Part shown: piece by piece, positions 25,023 to 33,867 of the stretch
Position numbering within the stretch: position 1 is the first letter of the stretch
How the letters are laid out: every line of letters starts with the position of its first letter
Source: Xaviernesmea rhizosphaerae
GTDB lineage: Bacteria > Pseudomonadota > Alphaproteobacteria > Rhizobiales > Rhizobiaceae
DNA length: 64,000 bases
Reading direction: 5' to 3'
Assembly (NCBI RefSeq): GCF_001938945.1
Contig: NZ_MKIO01000021.1
Span: 248,001-312,000, forward strand
Program-made: the position numbers and the translations under genes
The notes under the pieces: generated by a model
Database searches by the model: none
Told to the model about the DNA's origin: nothing
What the model saw: only the letters and a program-made list of their open reading frames with translations

Positions 25023-25934
25023 GTGAGCATCACCATCATGGCACGCCTGTTCAAGGCGCGGCTCGGAACGGCAAACCGCAAGATTCTGGCCATTCGTCTC
25101 GCGGATTTCGCCGATGACGAGGGGCGCGGCATCTGGCCGACCGTGGGGCGCCTGAGCGCGGAAACGGAACTGTCCGAACGCACCGTGCAGCGCATCCTGA
25201 AAGAGTTTGTCGACGAGGGCTTGCTAGTCGAGGTCAGCAGGGCAAATGGCCGGCCGGGACAGGCCACGCGCTACGATTTCGACCTGTCCGTTCTCGGCCG
25301 CATCATCGACGGAATGCAGGAAAACGATCCTATCGACGACGGGTGTCAGGCTGGCACGGGTGTCACCGTGTCACCCGTACGGGTGACAAATGAGCGGGAG
25401 ACGGGTGACAATGGCGACATAGACGGGTGTCACCGTGACACCCGAACCATAATAGAACCATTAGATCATCCATCAAGAAAACAGGATGCGCGCGAACAGG
25501 GTCGGGAAAATGATCCTGACGCTTCGCCAAAATCCGCGCTTGCCGAGCTGACGACGGTTCTCGATGTCGAGACCGCTCGGGCCGTGATGGAGCATCGACG
25601 CACCATCCGCCGTCCACTGACGCCACATGCCGCCCGTCTCCTGGCCCGGAAGTTCGCGCAGATGCCGGACCCGAGGCATGCCGCGGATGTCATGATCGGC
25701 AATGGCTGGCAGGGCTTCGATCCGTCCTGGGTCAAGGACCGGCCATCCTCCCGCGCATCGCCTTCCGCCCCCCAGAGGCCGGAAACCGCTCACCAGAAAC
25801 TGAAATCCGCCATTCGCAGCGCACGGGAGATCGAGCATGACCTTGGAAGCCGCAGAGGAAATCAGCCGGTTGATGGACGCCTACGGCTCGGCGGCCTCGA
25901 CGGTGAGCGAGGAGCTGATGGTTTCGATGATTGA
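25023..25934 (+). CDS. Phage replication-type helix-turn-helix protein (303 aa)
   Basis: GTG 25023 with GAGGAGG about seven bases upstream. The N-terminal winged helix (RKILAIRLADFADDEGRGIWPTVGRLSAETELSERTVQRILKEFVDEGLLV) is typical of phage replication initiator or O-like proteins. A polar linker follows, then a helical domain (TVLDVETARAVMEHRRTIRRPLTPHAARLLARKFAQMPDP). The last 33 codons overlap the next gene by 98 nt, unusually long for this phage, so the true C-terminus may differ. The region contains short repeats of GGGTGTCA/GGGTGACA type inside the linker (25340-25440), a possible replication-origin feature. Confidence 0.78.
   Translation: MSITIMARLFKARLGTANRKILAIRLADFADDEGRGIWPTVGRLSAETELSERTVQRILKEFVDEGLLVEVSRANGRPGQATRYDFDLSVLGRIIDGMQENDPIDDGCQAGTGVTVSPVRVTNERETGDNGDIDGCHRDTRTIIEPLDHPSRKQDAREQGRENDPDASPKSALAELTTVLDVETARAVMEHRRTIRRPLTPHAARLLARKFAQMPDPRHAADVMIGNGWQGFDPSWVKDRPSSRASPSAPQRPETAHQKLKSAIRSAREIEHDLGSRRGNQPVDGRLRLGGLDGERGADGFDD
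25340..25445. repeat. Clustered GGTGwCA-type repeats within the replication gene
   Basis: GGTGTCA or GGTGACA (or their complement) recurs about seven times between 25344 and 25442, with an AT-rich stretch immediately after (25443-25490). In lambdoid phages, iterons lie inside the initiator gene O and form the origin, so an origin here is plausible. The encoded linker has no obvious structural need for the repeats. Confidence 0.45.
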
Positions 25935-26226
25935 GCTTGCCTCCGGCTTCCCGGTCGAGATCGTGGCGCGCGTTGTCGACCGCTTCCGGCACGGCGCGGT
26001 CAAGGGGCAATCGCTGGTCTATCCGCCCTCCCTGCCGCTCCTGGCGGAAGCCCTGCGCGACGAACGGCCAAGGGCGGGCGAGCCGGGCTATGAATCGCCG
26101 CGCGACTACCGGCGCAAGCTGATCGAACAGAACCGGGTTGCCGCCGTGGTGCACAGCGAGGCCGAAAAGCGGGCCGTGCGGATGAAACTGCAGCAGTTCC
26201 ACGCACAGCGGGGGATTGCCGAATGA
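25837..26226 (+). CDS. Phage hypothetical protein, replication region (129 aa)
   Basis: ATG 25837. Helical protein: EAAEEISRLMDAYGSAASTVSEELMVSMIELASGFPVEIVARVVDRF, then SLVYPPSLPLLAEALRDE and a basic C-terminus (YRRKLIEQNRVAAVVHSEAEKRAVRMKLQQF). It overlaps the preceding replication-type gene by 98 nt and the following gene by 4 nt. The position equals that of helicase-loader genes in many phages, but there is no Walker motif, so it is not a DnaC-type ATPase. Unknown function. Confidence 0.7.
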   Translation: MTLEAAEEISRLMDAYGSAASTVSEELMVSMIELASGFPVEIVARVVDRFRHGAVKGQSLVYPPSLPLLAEALRDERPRAGEPGYESPRDYRRKLIEQNRVAAVVHSEAEKRAVRMKLQQFHAQRGIAE

Positions 26227-26951
26227 GCACAGAAGCCCCTTCACGCCGCGCCCTCATGCCCCAGATGCGGCAGGCTCACAAGGATTGGCCGACCTTCAAG
26301 GACGACAGCGCCACGAAGGTCGAGCGGGCGTTTCTGGCGCTCGACGAGGACGATCGCAAGCTTGCTCTCGACAGGGTTTCCGCCTTCCTGCGCAAGCGGG
26401 AGGCTCTCGGCCAGAACTCGGGCTCGTTCGGTGATTATCTTCGCCGACGCCTCTGGGAAGGCCTGACCGAACAGGACCTTCGCGACGCAGCCCCGGCCTG
26501 CCTGTACTCGCGTTTCAGCCGCGCATGGTATGGGGCCGTTCTCGCCACCTTGCTTAAACCCGAAGCGCCTTTGCCGCGTCTCACGCGCTTCCAGCAAGTC
26601 GAGATTGCCAAGGGTGGGCCGATTGCCGCGCGCATCCTGCAGGACCGGCGCGCGCTTTATGGCTGGCCCGCCGTGCACGGCCTCTATGCCGCCAAGGCGG
26701 TCAAGGTGCCTGCGGGGATCGCTGAGGCTTCGCGCAGCTTCGTGGCCGTGCCGGCCGGCTCTGACGCGCTCGCCACGTGGGAGGCTGCCTTTCGTTCGCG
26801 TGGCTGGCCCTGGCCGGATCTCGGCACGCACCAATGGCACCACTTCCCGCCGCTGGAAGGGCTGCGCATGCAGGACGTGGATGCGGCGCTTGCTGCCTTT
26901 GAACGCGCCTTGAGCGGGGATCGGACGGGTGATGATGCAGATCAGGCGTGA
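26223..26951 (+). CDS. Phage hypothetical protein (242 aa)
   Basis: ATG 26223, overlapping the previous stop by 4 nt. Reads as a helical protein: FKDDSATKVERAFLALDEDDRKLALDRVSAFLRKR, then a middle rich in aromatics (CLYSRFSRAWYGAVLATLL) and a C-terminal region WEAAFRSRGWPWPDLGTHQWHHFPPLEG with several Trp and His. No known catalytic motif. It belongs to the replication/regulation cluster by operon position and ends 20 nt inside the NusG-like gene. Confidence 0.7.
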   Translation: MSTEAPSRRALMPQMRQAHKDWPTFKDDSATKVERAFLALDEDDRKLALDRVSAFLRKREALGQNSGSFGDYLRRRLWEGLTEQDLRDAAPACLYSRFSRAWYGAVLATLLKPEAPLPRLTRFQQVEIAKGGPIAARILQDRRALYGWPAVHGLYAAKAVKVPAGIAEASRSFVAVPAGSDALATWEAAFRSRGWPWPDLGTHQWHHFPPLEGLRMQDVDAALAAFERALSGDRTGDDADQA

Positions 26952-27588
26952 TTTCGATGCGGCGCAGGCGCTGTCCCTGCGGGCCGAGGCGGACGAACGA
27001 AACCGAATCACGGTCTCCCATCTGTCGATGGCCAGCCGCCGAATCGTTGAGGATTATCCGGAATCCGCTCACTGGTACGCATTGCAGGTCTGGGAACGGC
27101 GAGAGCTGGCTGTGGAAAAGTCTCTGCAGGATGCGGCCGTCATAGCCGTTGTGCCCGTCGAGGAAGGGGAGGAAGTCATTCGCAGAGGGCGGAAATGGCG
27201 CACTCCTGACCGGCCTTGGATGCCTGGTTATGTCTTGGTCAAGATCGTCTGGAGCGCCGCTGCGGCCATGGCCTTGCGACGCCAGAAGCATGTTATCGGT
27301 ATTGTCGGCGGGCTGGAAAGACCGGTCCGAATCCCTGATAAAAATGTCAGGGATTTCAGCGCCGATATCAGCCAGCGCATAGAGGCAGAGCGCCAGCGTA
27401 AGGCGGACTGGTCTTACCCCTTCCGCCTCGGCCAGTTGATCCGGATTAACTGCGGTCCCTTCCTTGGCTTTACCGGTGAGCTGATGATCATGCGCAATGG
27501 AAAGCCGCCCCACGGTCAGGCGATAATCGGCATTTTCGGTCGTGAGACGCCTGTGGATATGCCTCTTGCGTGTTTCGATGTTCTGTGA
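26932..27588 (+). CDS. NusG/RfaH-like transcription elongation factor (phage paralogue)
   Basis: 218 residues. The NGN domain is seen in SAHWYALQVWERRELAVEKSLQDAAVIAVVPVEE, with PWMPGYVLVKI as the typical final strand. The C-terminal KOW motif is in FRLGQLIRINCGPFLGFTGELMIM. NusG family proteins bind RNA polymerase and suppress pausing; specialised paralogues such as RfaH act on chosen operons. It is the last gene before a spacer with a strong hairpin and the late genes (HNH, terminase, head, tail), a position like that of an antiterminator. ATG 26932 or 26935 may be the start. The antitermination role is inferred. Confidence 0.85.
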   Translation: MMQIRRDFDAAQALSLRAEADERNRITVSHLSMASRRIVEDYPESAHWYALQVWERRELAVEKSLQDAAVIAVVPVEEGEEVIRRGRKWRTPDRPWMPGYVLVKIVWSAAAAMALRRQKHVIGIVGGLERPVRIPDKNVRDFSADISQRIEAERQRKADWSYPFRLGQLIRINCGPFLGFTGELMIMRNGKPPHGQAIIGIFGRETPVDMPLACFDVL

Positions 27589-27809
27589 GCTTCATAGCTG
27601 CGGATGATCTGCGATCTCAGTGCACCCTTGGGGCTTTGACCCCTGAATGCCTCGGCAGGACCGAGGCAAAGAGAGAACCTCTCTCAGGTCGGTAGCCGGG
27701 CGGACCCTTCCCTGAAAGCCTCTCAGGAGGCATCGACTCAGGGACAGTGCTACAGCTATGAGAGAACGACAAAAGGCGGCCAATGGGCCGCCTTACTCGT
27801 ATGTAGGGT
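27589..27809 (+). other. Early/late boundary spacer, possible cos or regulatory region
   Basis: 221 nt without a gene. It holds several short hairpins: CCTCGG/CCGAGG near 27652, GAGAG/CTCTC near 27672, and the strong stem at 27773. As the terminase and an HNH gene follow, the packaging site could lie here; no cos sequence can be identified by eye. Confidence 0.4.
27773..27794 (+). terminator. Strong hairpin before the late operon
   Basis: Perfect 9-bp stem (AAGGCGGCC, loop AATG, GGCCGCCTT), 16 nt upstream of the HNH gene. There is no long T-tract, so it may need a factor to terminate, or act in antitermination with the upstream NusG-like protein. Confidence 0.5.
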
Positions 27810-28178
27810 ATGGCACGTCTTACGACCATCAAGCCCCGCCTCTCCATCTCTCCGCCCCGTCTTGGCCGCGCCCCTGGCGACGAGCAAGCCCGCCTGCGCG
27901 AGCGTGACCGCAATGTCACCTGGCGCAAGTGGTACAAGACGGCGCGATGGGAAAGGCTGCGGCAAGAGATCCTGATCAGGGATAACTACACATGCCGGCA
28001 GACGGGCGTGATCTGCGCCGGCAAGCACCCTGCGCCTGATAGCCCGGTGGTTGACCATGTGGTTCCGCATCGGGGCGACGAGGCGCTGTTCTGGAACCCC
28101 GACAATCTGCAGTGCGTGTCGAAGGACTACCACGACCGCATCAAGCAACAGATGGAGAAAGCTTCCCATGAACCTTGA
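27810..28178 (+). CDS. HNH endonuclease next to terminase
   Basis: 122 residues, ATG 27810. The HNH motif is seen in RDNYTCRQTGVICAGKHPAPDSPVVDHVVPHRGDEALFWNPDNLQCVSKDYHD, with Cys ligands on both sides. HK97-like phages carry such an HNH protein beside the terminase, where it works with the large subunit in cos cleavage and DNA packaging. The location here is equivalent, supporting a cos-type packaging strategy. The N-terminus (LTTIKPRLSISPPRLG) matches that group as well. Confidence 0.88.
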   Translation: MARLTTIKPRLSISPPRLGRAPGDEQARLRERDRNVTWRKWYKTARWERLRQEILIRDNYTCRQTGVICAGKHPAPDSPVVDHVVPHRGDEALFWNPDNLQCVSKDYHDRIKQQMEKASHEP

Positions 28179-28356
28179 TCAGTCCACCCTAGCCCATGCG
28201 GCCAGCAGCCTCGGCGCAGAGATCGAGCGGCTGAGCAACCATGCCGAATACCTCAAGACCGAGCTTGGCAAGGTCACGCTCGACATCAACCAGAAGCAAG
28301 CCGCCCTGACGGCCATCAAGGCCCAGTTGCCCCCTGAGGGCGAGGTGACCCCGTAG
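28168..28356 (+). CDS. Small coiled-coil protein (62 aa)
   Basis: ATG 28168, overlapping the HNH gene by 11 nt, with GGAG upstream. Heptad-like helix (LGAEIERLSNHAEYLKTELGKVTLDINQKQAALTAIKAQL) with Leu/Ile spacing typical of a coiled coil. No family recognised. Placement between the HNH nuclease and the small terminase subunit suggests a packaging accessory role. Confidence 0.65.
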   Translation: MNLDQSTLAHAASSLGAEIERLSNHAEYLKTELGKVTLDINQKQAALTAIKAQLPPEGEVTP

Positions 28357-28468
28357 GTCGACCGCCCGTTAGCGACCCCTAACGGACCCGACCGGGGGGG
28401 GGTATCGAAAGTCCCCAACCCCTCCGCCTCCCGGACCCGCGTCCCCCCCATTTGGAGATTTTTTTCTC

Positions 28469-28957
28469 GTGGACGTGATTTTTGACCTCTTCGGCAACCC
28501 TGTCCCGCTTGGTCGCGGCAAGCGCGGAAGGCCGGAACATGTGCCGACCATCGAAAACCGTAACCGTGTCAGCATGTTACTGGCCCTCGGCTGGAGCAAT
28601 GAGCGCATTGCCAACTCGCTCGCCATCACGCTTCCGACCTTGAGGAAGCATTATTTTTCCGAGCTGAAGCAGAGGGGCGCGATGCGTGACCGACTGGAGG
28701 CGCGCCGGCTGGAATTGGCATGGCGCACGGCAGAGGCTGGCAACGTCGGCGCCATGAAGGAATTCGGCCGGCTCGTCGAGAAGAGCGACCGCATGGAAAT
28801 CGAGCGCGAGCTTGCACAGGACAGGAAGCAGGACGCAGCGCCAGAGAAGGAGGCGCGTCTTGGCAAGAAGGCGCTTGAGGCGCAACGCGCGTTGGACGCC
28901 GACGCGGAGCTGACGAGCGAGCTGGAGCAGGAAGCGGCGCGGAATGCTCGACACTGA
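28469..28957 (+). CDS. Terminase small subunit-like protein
   Basis: 162 residues from GTG 28469 (GGAG upstream). N-terminal FDLFGNPVPLGRGKRGRPEHVPT, then a helix-turn-helix (MLLALGWSNERIANSLAITLPTLRKHYFSEL) for DNA recognition, followed by a long charged helix. Position directly before the large subunit, with a 14-nt overlap, and the HTH are typical of small terminases, which recognise the packaging site and load DNA into the motor. Confidence 0.82.
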   Translation: MDVIFDLFGNPVPLGRGKRGRPEHVPTIENRNRVSMLLALGWSNERIANSLAITLPTLRKHYFSELKQRGAMRDRLEARRLELAWRTAEAGNVGAMKEFGRLVEKSDRMEIERELAQDRKQDAAPEKEARLGKKALEAQRALDADAELTSELEQEAARNARH

Positions 28958-30650
28958 GGATCTGCCGCGCTTCGCCTGTCCTGACTGGTGGGAGAAGCTC
29001 CAGGCCGGCGAAACGCCGATGGCGGCCGTTCCACTCAATGAGGCGAAGGCCCGTAAGGCGCTTGCGTTCTTCAATCGGCTCCGGTTGCCGGATGTTCCCG
29101 GCAACCCGCCGATGTCGGAAGCCTGCGGAGATTGGTTCAGGGATATCCTTTGCGCCTTCCTCGCAAGCGAAGATCCCGACACGCGGCGGCGCCTTGTCTG
29201 GGAACTGCTGTGCATGGTCCCGAAGAAGAATTCCAAGACGACCTATGTCGCCGCTTTGGGCCTGACGGCGCTGTTCATGGAGGAGGCACCGAACCGGCAA
29301 ATGCTGATCGTGGCGCCAAGCCAGAACATTTCGGAGCGTTGTTTCGAGCAGGCGCAAGGCATGATCCGCCTTGATCCCAAGCTGGTCGAGATCTTCAAGC
29401 TGCAGGATCACATCAAGTGCATCACGCGCGAGAAGACCGGCACGAAGCTGAATGTGAAGACGTTCGATACCTCGATCGTGACGGGGGAAATCCCGGTGCT
29501 GACGATCATCGACGAGCTGCACGAGATCGGGAAGAACGCCAAGGCGACGCGCGTCATGCAGCAAATCCGTGGCGGTGGCATCACCAAGCAGCGCGGTCAG
29601 GTGCTGATGATCACCACCCAGTCGGACGATGTGCCGGCCGGGATCTGGCGAACGGAACTGAAGAAGGCACGGGCGATCCGCGACGGTAAGGGCGGCGGCT
29701 CGCCGATCATGTTGCCGGTGCTTTATGAGTTCCCGGAGGAAAAGCAGCGCGATCAGGATTACTGGCGCGATCAGACGAACTGGGATCTCCTGCTTCCTAA
29801 CCTCGGCCGGTCTATCGATCCGCAAGCGCTGGTCGAGGACTACGAAAACAACGGGAGCGTCAGCAAGGAAACCGAACAGGTTTGGGCGAGCCAGCACCTC
29901 AATATCGAGATCGGTGTTGGCCTCGGGGGCGACGGATGGTCCGGCGCGATCCACTGGCAATCCTGCGCGGACTCGACACTGACAGGGCTCGACACGCTGC
30001 TTGCGCGTTCCGAAGTCTGCACGATCGGCATCGACTGGGGCGGCGCCGACGACTTGGCGGCCCTGTTCGTCATGGGCCGGGAAAAACACACTCGCCGATG
30101 GCTCGGCTGGACCATCGCATGGGCGCGCGAAACCGTCTTCGAGCGGCGCAAGAGCATCGTGTCGAAGCTGCGCGAGTTTGAGGAGGCCGGTGATCTGATC
30201 GTTGCGAAATCCGGCGAGGAGCAAGCCGCCTCTGCGGCCGCTGTCTGCAAGCGGGTTTTTGAGGCGGGCAAGCTGCCGGAAGCCGCAGGGATCGGTCTCG
30301 ACTCGGCTGGCGTTGCGCTGCTGGTCGATGCCTTGGAAGCCGAAGGGCTGGTCGAACCGCTGGTGCAGGCCGTTCTACAGGGCTGGAAGCTGCAAACCGC
30401 GATCTCGTCGGTGCCTCTCAAGCTCGAAGATCAGCGCTTCGTGCATGGCGATCAGTCAATCATGGCATGGTCGGTTGGCAACGCAAAGCAGACGCTGCGC
30501 GGCAGCAATTACGTGGTGACGAAGGAAGTCTCCGGCGCCGCGAAGATCGACAATCTCATGGCCATGTTCAACGCCGCTATGCTGATGTTCCTCAATCCGG
30601 AAGCGCGGCCTTCCTCTTACCTCGAAGCCGGCGAGCTTCTCGTCCTCTAG
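28944..30650 (+). CDS. terL: Terminase large subunit
   Basis: 568 residues. ATPase half: Walker-A-like MVPKKNSKT around residue 92, Walker B with LTIIDELHE. Nuclease half: RNase-H-like acidic residues in TIGIDWGGADDL and later GIGLDSAG. The order and length fit the HK97/lambdoid TerL group (Terminase_1). It drives ATP-dependent packaging into the prohead through the portal and cuts the DNA. ATG 28944 overlaps the small-subunit gene. The portal follows after 9 nt. Confidence 0.95.
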   Translation: MLDTEDLPRFACPDWWEKLQAGETPMAAVPLNEAKARKALAFFNRLRLPDVPGNPPMSEACGDWFRDILCAFLASEDPDTRRRLVWELLCMVPKKNSKTTYVAALGLTALFMEEAPNRQMLIVAPSQNISERCFEQAQGMIRLDPKLVEIFKLQDHIKCITREKTGTKLNVKTFDTSIVTGEIPVLTIIDELHEIGKNAKATRVMQQIRGGGITKQRGQVLMITTQSDDVPAGIWRTELKKARAIRDGKGGGSPIMLPVLYEFPEEKQRDQDYWRDQTNWDLLLPNLGRSIDPQALVEDYENNGSVSKETEQVWASQHLNIEIGVGLGGDGWSGAIHWQSCADSTLTGLDTLLARSEVCTIGIDWGGADDLAALFVMGREKHTRRWLGWTIAWARETVFERRKSIVSKLREFEEAGDLIVAKSGEEQAASAAAVCKRVFEAGKLPEAAGIGLDSAGVALLVDALEAEGLVEPLVQAVLQGWKLQTAISSVPLKLEDQRFVHGDQSIMAWSVGNAKQTLRGSNYVVTKEVSGAAKIDNLMAMFNAAMLMFLNPEARPSSYLEAGELLVL

Positions 30651-30659
30651 GAGACATTC

Positions 30660-31907
30660 ATGGCCACATGGTGGGCTCCCTGGACATGGTTCGGGGAGGG
30701 GCGGTCGCATGCCGACAACTTCATTCGCAATGTCGGCGCCGCGCCGGGGAAGTTCGGGTTGCCGGTCAATGAGCGCACCGCGCTACAACTCTCTGCGGTA
30801 CTCTGTGCCGTGCGCGTGATCGCCGAGGGCGTGGCGCAGGTGCCGTTGAAGGTCTATCGGGAGACCGAAGAAGGAAAACGGACTGTCCGTTCGCCGGCAA
30901 AAGACCACTCGGCCTATTCCGTGCTTCATCGCCGGCCCAACGCCTGGATGACCTCCTTCGAATGGCGTGAGCTGATGACCCTCCATGCCGTGCTTCTGGG
31001 GGAGGGGTACTCCATCATTCACCGTGTCAGCGGCAAGATCGATGAGCTGATTCCGGTCCATCCCTCTGCCGTCCAGATCCTGTTTGACGGGCATGACGTG
31101 CGCTATCGCATTTCGGTGGATGGCGTGTCAGCGGATTACGAGCGCAACGAGGTTTTCCGGTTGCGCGGCCCGTCGATGGACGGCGTAACAGCCCTGCCGA
31201 TCGTCAGGATGGCGGCCAGTGCCATCGGTCTGGCGCAGATGCTGGAGCGCTCGCAATCCGAGCTGCAATCCAACGGCGCTCGCCCCTCGGGCATCCTGAA
31301 GCTGAAGGATGGCCAGCTGAACCCCGAAAAGAAGACCGAGATTTCGGACGCGTGGCGCAAGAAGTTCGGTCCCGGCGGTGGTGGTGGCGTGGCGGTGCTG
31401 GATGCCAATTGGGATTTCCTGTCGATGACCATGACGGCCGTCGATCAGCAGCATCTGGAGAGCCGGAAGATGCAGGTCGAGGAGATCGGCCGCGCCTTTC
31501 GTGTCCTGCCAATCATGATGATGCAGTCGGACAAGGCCGCGACCTATGCCAGCGCCGAGCAGATGTTCATGGCGCACATCATCCATACGCTCGGACCATG
31601 GCTTGATCGCTGGGAGCAGGCGATCGACCGCGACCTTCTGGACGGTGAAGAAGCGGTTTACGCCCATTTCCAGGTGAAGGGCCTGATGCGCGGCGCGGCC
31701 AAGGACCAGGCGGAATATTACGCCAAGGCGCTCGGCTCCGGCGGCGCGGCCGGTTGGATGACGCAGAACGAGGTTCGCGCACTCGAAGACATGGATCCGG
31801 TCGACGGCGGCGACGAGCTGTTTCGCGGCGCGCAGAACGATACCGGCGCTTCAAGCGATGCCGACGACCCCGCTGCGCCGGACGGGACCACACAAGAGGA
31901 CGAGTGA
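30660..31907 (+). CDS. Portal protein (HK97 family)
   Basis: 415 residues, ATG 30660 with AGGAGA upstream. HK97-type portal features: N-terminal NERTALQLSAVLCAVRVIAEGVAQVPLKVY, central HAVLLGEGYSIIHR, and the LESRKMQVEEIGRAFRVLPIMMM segment typical of the family wing. A Glu/Asp-rich C-terminal tail ends the protein. Twelve copies form the ring through which TerL packages DNA. Its stop overlaps the protease start (TGATG). Confidence 0.95.
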   Translation: MATWWAPWTWFGEGRSHADNFIRNVGAAPGKFGLPVNERTALQLSAVLCAVRVIAEGVAQVPLKVYRETEEGKRTVRSPAKDHSAYSVLHRRPNAWMTSFEWRELMTLHAVLLGEGYSIIHRVSGKIDELIPVHPSAVQILFDGHDVRYRISVDGVSADYERNEVFRLRGPSMDGVTALPIVRMAASAIGLAQMLERSQSELQSNGARPSGILKLKDGQLNPEKKTEISDAWRKKFGPGGGGGVAVLDANWDFLSMTMTAVDQQHLESRKMQVEEIGRAFRVLPIMMMQSDKAATYASAEQMFMAHIIHTLGPWLDRWEQAIDRDLLDGEEAVYAHFQVKGLMRGAAKDQAEYYAKALGSGGAAGWMTQNEVRALEDMDPVDGGDELFRGAQNDTGASSDADDPAAPDGTTQEDE

Positions 31908-32572
31908 TGGAACGCAAATTCACGCCGCTCGACGAGGTGGATATCTCGTCCGACGATCGCACCGTGCGCGGCTACGCCAGCGTGTTCGGCGGCATCGACA
32001 GCTATCGCGACACGATCGTGAAAGGCGCCTATGCCTCGACCATCAAGGCCATCGGCGCGCGTGGCCTGCCGATGCTGTCCCAGCATGATCCAAGTCGTGT
32101 CATTGGCCGGTGGACCGGTCTGGCGGAAGACGATCGCGGCCTGATCGTCGAGGGTGTGCTGACACCCGGGCACAGCATCGCCAACGATGTCTATGCCTCG
32201 CTGAAGGCCGGCCACGTTGACGGTCTTTCCATCGGCTTTCGCATCCCGCCGGGTGGCGCCTCCGAGCGCGCCGATGGCGTGCGGGTGCTCAAGAAGCTCG
32301 ACCTGCAGGAAATCAGCATCGTGACCTTTCCGGCCGATGCCGCCGCGCGAACGACGGCCGTAAAGGCAGATTTTCGCAAGATGACCATTAGGGAATTGGA
32401 AGCATGGCTGGTCTCTCGGGATGAAGACCGGCCACCGATGCCCGCATCCGTCGCCAAGGCTCTTCTGGCTGGCGGCTTCAAAACCATGTCTGCCGAGCGG
32501 GATGCCGGCGGAGATCAATCCGGCGACTTCAAGCAGTCGCTTCTTCACGCAATCCGCACAGCGAAGGAATGA
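31907..32572 (+). CDS. Prohead protease (HK97 family, U35)
   Basis: 221 residues. The start at 31907 overlaps the portal stop with GAGG upstream. Motifs: VRGYASVFGGIDSYRDTIVKGAY, catalytic His in MLSQHDPSRVIGRW, catalytic Ser in HVDGLSIGFR, and the closing LQEISIVTFPA. It cleaves the scaffold-like N-terminal part of the capsid protein during maturation. The last 60 residues are a less conserved helical extension. It lies between portal and capsid as in HK97. Confidence 0.93.
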   Translation: MERKFTPLDEVDISSDDRTVRGYASVFGGIDSYRDTIVKGAYASTIKAIGARGLPMLSQHDPSRVIGRWTGLAEDDRGLIVEGVLTPGHSIANDVYASLKAGHVDGLSIGFRIPPGGASERADGVRVLKKLDLQEISIVTFPADAAARTTAVKADFRKMTIRELEAWLVSRDEDRPPMPASVAKALLAGGFKTMSAERDAGGDQSGDFKQSLLHAIRTAKE

Positions 32573-32577
32573 TTTCC

Positions 32578-33786
32578 ATGTCGGTAGAACCGAACCATCA
32601 GGAGTTTGTCGACTCCATCAAGGCCGAGATCAAGAACACCTATGGCGACCTCGACAAGAAGACCGAGGATCTGGCCAAGGCCATCGACGAGGCCAAGAAG
32701 CTGATCGGCGAGAAGGCCAGCACCAGCGATATCGAGAGCCGGATCAAGGATCTGCAGACCGAGATCAAGAAGGGCGAGGATCGCGCCAACGAGATCGAGC
32801 GCAAGGCCAACCGTGCCGGCCTCTTCGGTCGCGACCATCAGGAAACCAAGAGCATCGGCGAACGCCTGTCCGAAACCGATCAGTTCAAGGCGATCCAGCG
32901 CAGCGGCTCGAAGTCCGGCACGGTTAACGTGACGGTCAAGGCGATCATGACACCCACGGCACCCGCCGCGCGCAGCCCTCTGGTCACCGCTACGCAGGCG
33001 CCGATGGTCACCCGCATCGATCGGCCCCTCATGGTGCGTGATCTTCTGCCGGTTGGCACTACCACTTCGCAGCTGATCGAATATGCGCAGGCTGGCCCGC
33101 TGGTGAACAATGCTGCGATCGTCGCTGAAGGCGTATTGAAGCCGGAAAGCAGCTTCACCTTCACGCAGGCGCAGGCCGCCGTCGTCACCATCGCGCACTG
33201 GATTCCGGTTTCCAAGCAGGTCTATGACGATGTGCCGATGCTCGGCAGCTACATCGACACACAGCTGCGCATTGGCCTGGACCAGGCGGAGGAGGACGAA
33301 ATCCTTCTGGGTGCCGGCACCACGGGGCATATGAACGGTCTCTACAATCAGCGCACTGTCTATTCGGCGACCGGCATTCCCTCCAACCCGACGAAGATCG
33401 ACCATATCCGCTGGGCCAAGCTTCAGGTTCGCAAGTCCTATCTGGCGGCGGACTCTGTGGTGCTCAACCCGCAGGACTGGGCGGCGATCGAAATGGCCAA
33501 GGATGCCGGCGGGAACTACCTGTTCTCCTCCATCACCTCGGGCGCGGACCCGCGGCTGTGGGGCATGCGCGTGGTCGAGAGCGACTCCCTGCCGCCCGGC
33601 AGCTTCATGGTTGGCGCGTTCCGCAGCGCCGCGCAGATCTGGGATCGCGAGGAAGCGAACGTCCAGATCTCGTCTGAAGACCGCGACAACTTCGTCAAGA
33701 ACATGTTGACGCTGCGCGGCGAGGAGCGCCTGGCGCTCACGGTCTATCGCCCCTCCGCCTTCGTTGGCGGCCAGTTCCCGGCCTGA
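32578..33786 (+). CDS. Major capsid protein (HK97 fold)
   Basis: 402 residues; ATG 32578 with AAGGAA upstream (an ATG at 32569 is the alternative). Residues 1-100 form a charged coiled-coil delta domain (IKDLQTEIKKGEDRANEIERKANRAG) that the protease should remove. The mature part shows VRDLLPVGTTTSQLIEYAQ, VPVSKQ-type WIPVSKQVYDDVPML and the C-terminal RDNFVKNMLTLRGEERLALTVYRPSAFV, all HK97 capsid features. It forms the icosahedral shell. Confidence 0.95.
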   Translation: MSVEPNHQEFVDSIKAEIKNTYGDLDKKTEDLAKAIDEAKKLIGEKASTSDIESRIKDLQTEIKKGEDRANEIERKANRAGLFGRDHQETKSIGERLSETDQFKAIQRSGSKSGTVNVTVKAIMTPTAPAARSPLVTATQAPMVTRIDRPLMVRDLLPVGTTTSQLIEYAQAGPLVNNAAIVAEGVLKPESSFTFTQAQAAVVTIAHWIPVSKQVYDDVPMLGSYIDTQLRIGLDQAEEDEILLGAGTTGHMNGLYNQRTVYSATGIPSNPTKIDHIRWAKLQVRKSYLAADSVVLNPQDWAAIEMAKDAGGNYLFSSITSGADPRLWGMRVVESDSLPPGSFMVGAFRSAAQIWDREEANVQISSEDRDNFVKNMLTLRGEERLALTVYRPSAFVGGQFPA

Positions 33787-33867
33787 CCTGATCGGTCGGC
33801 CTGATTGGTCGGAATGACCAGCGCGGCCGCCGTGGTGGCGGCCGCCTTTCCATCGGGAGATATGACG

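Noticed and set aside
27640..27760. tRNA-like series of hairpins in the early/late spacer
   Set aside because: Stems do not fit a cloverleaf with anticodon and T-loop consensus; treated as a structured spacer.
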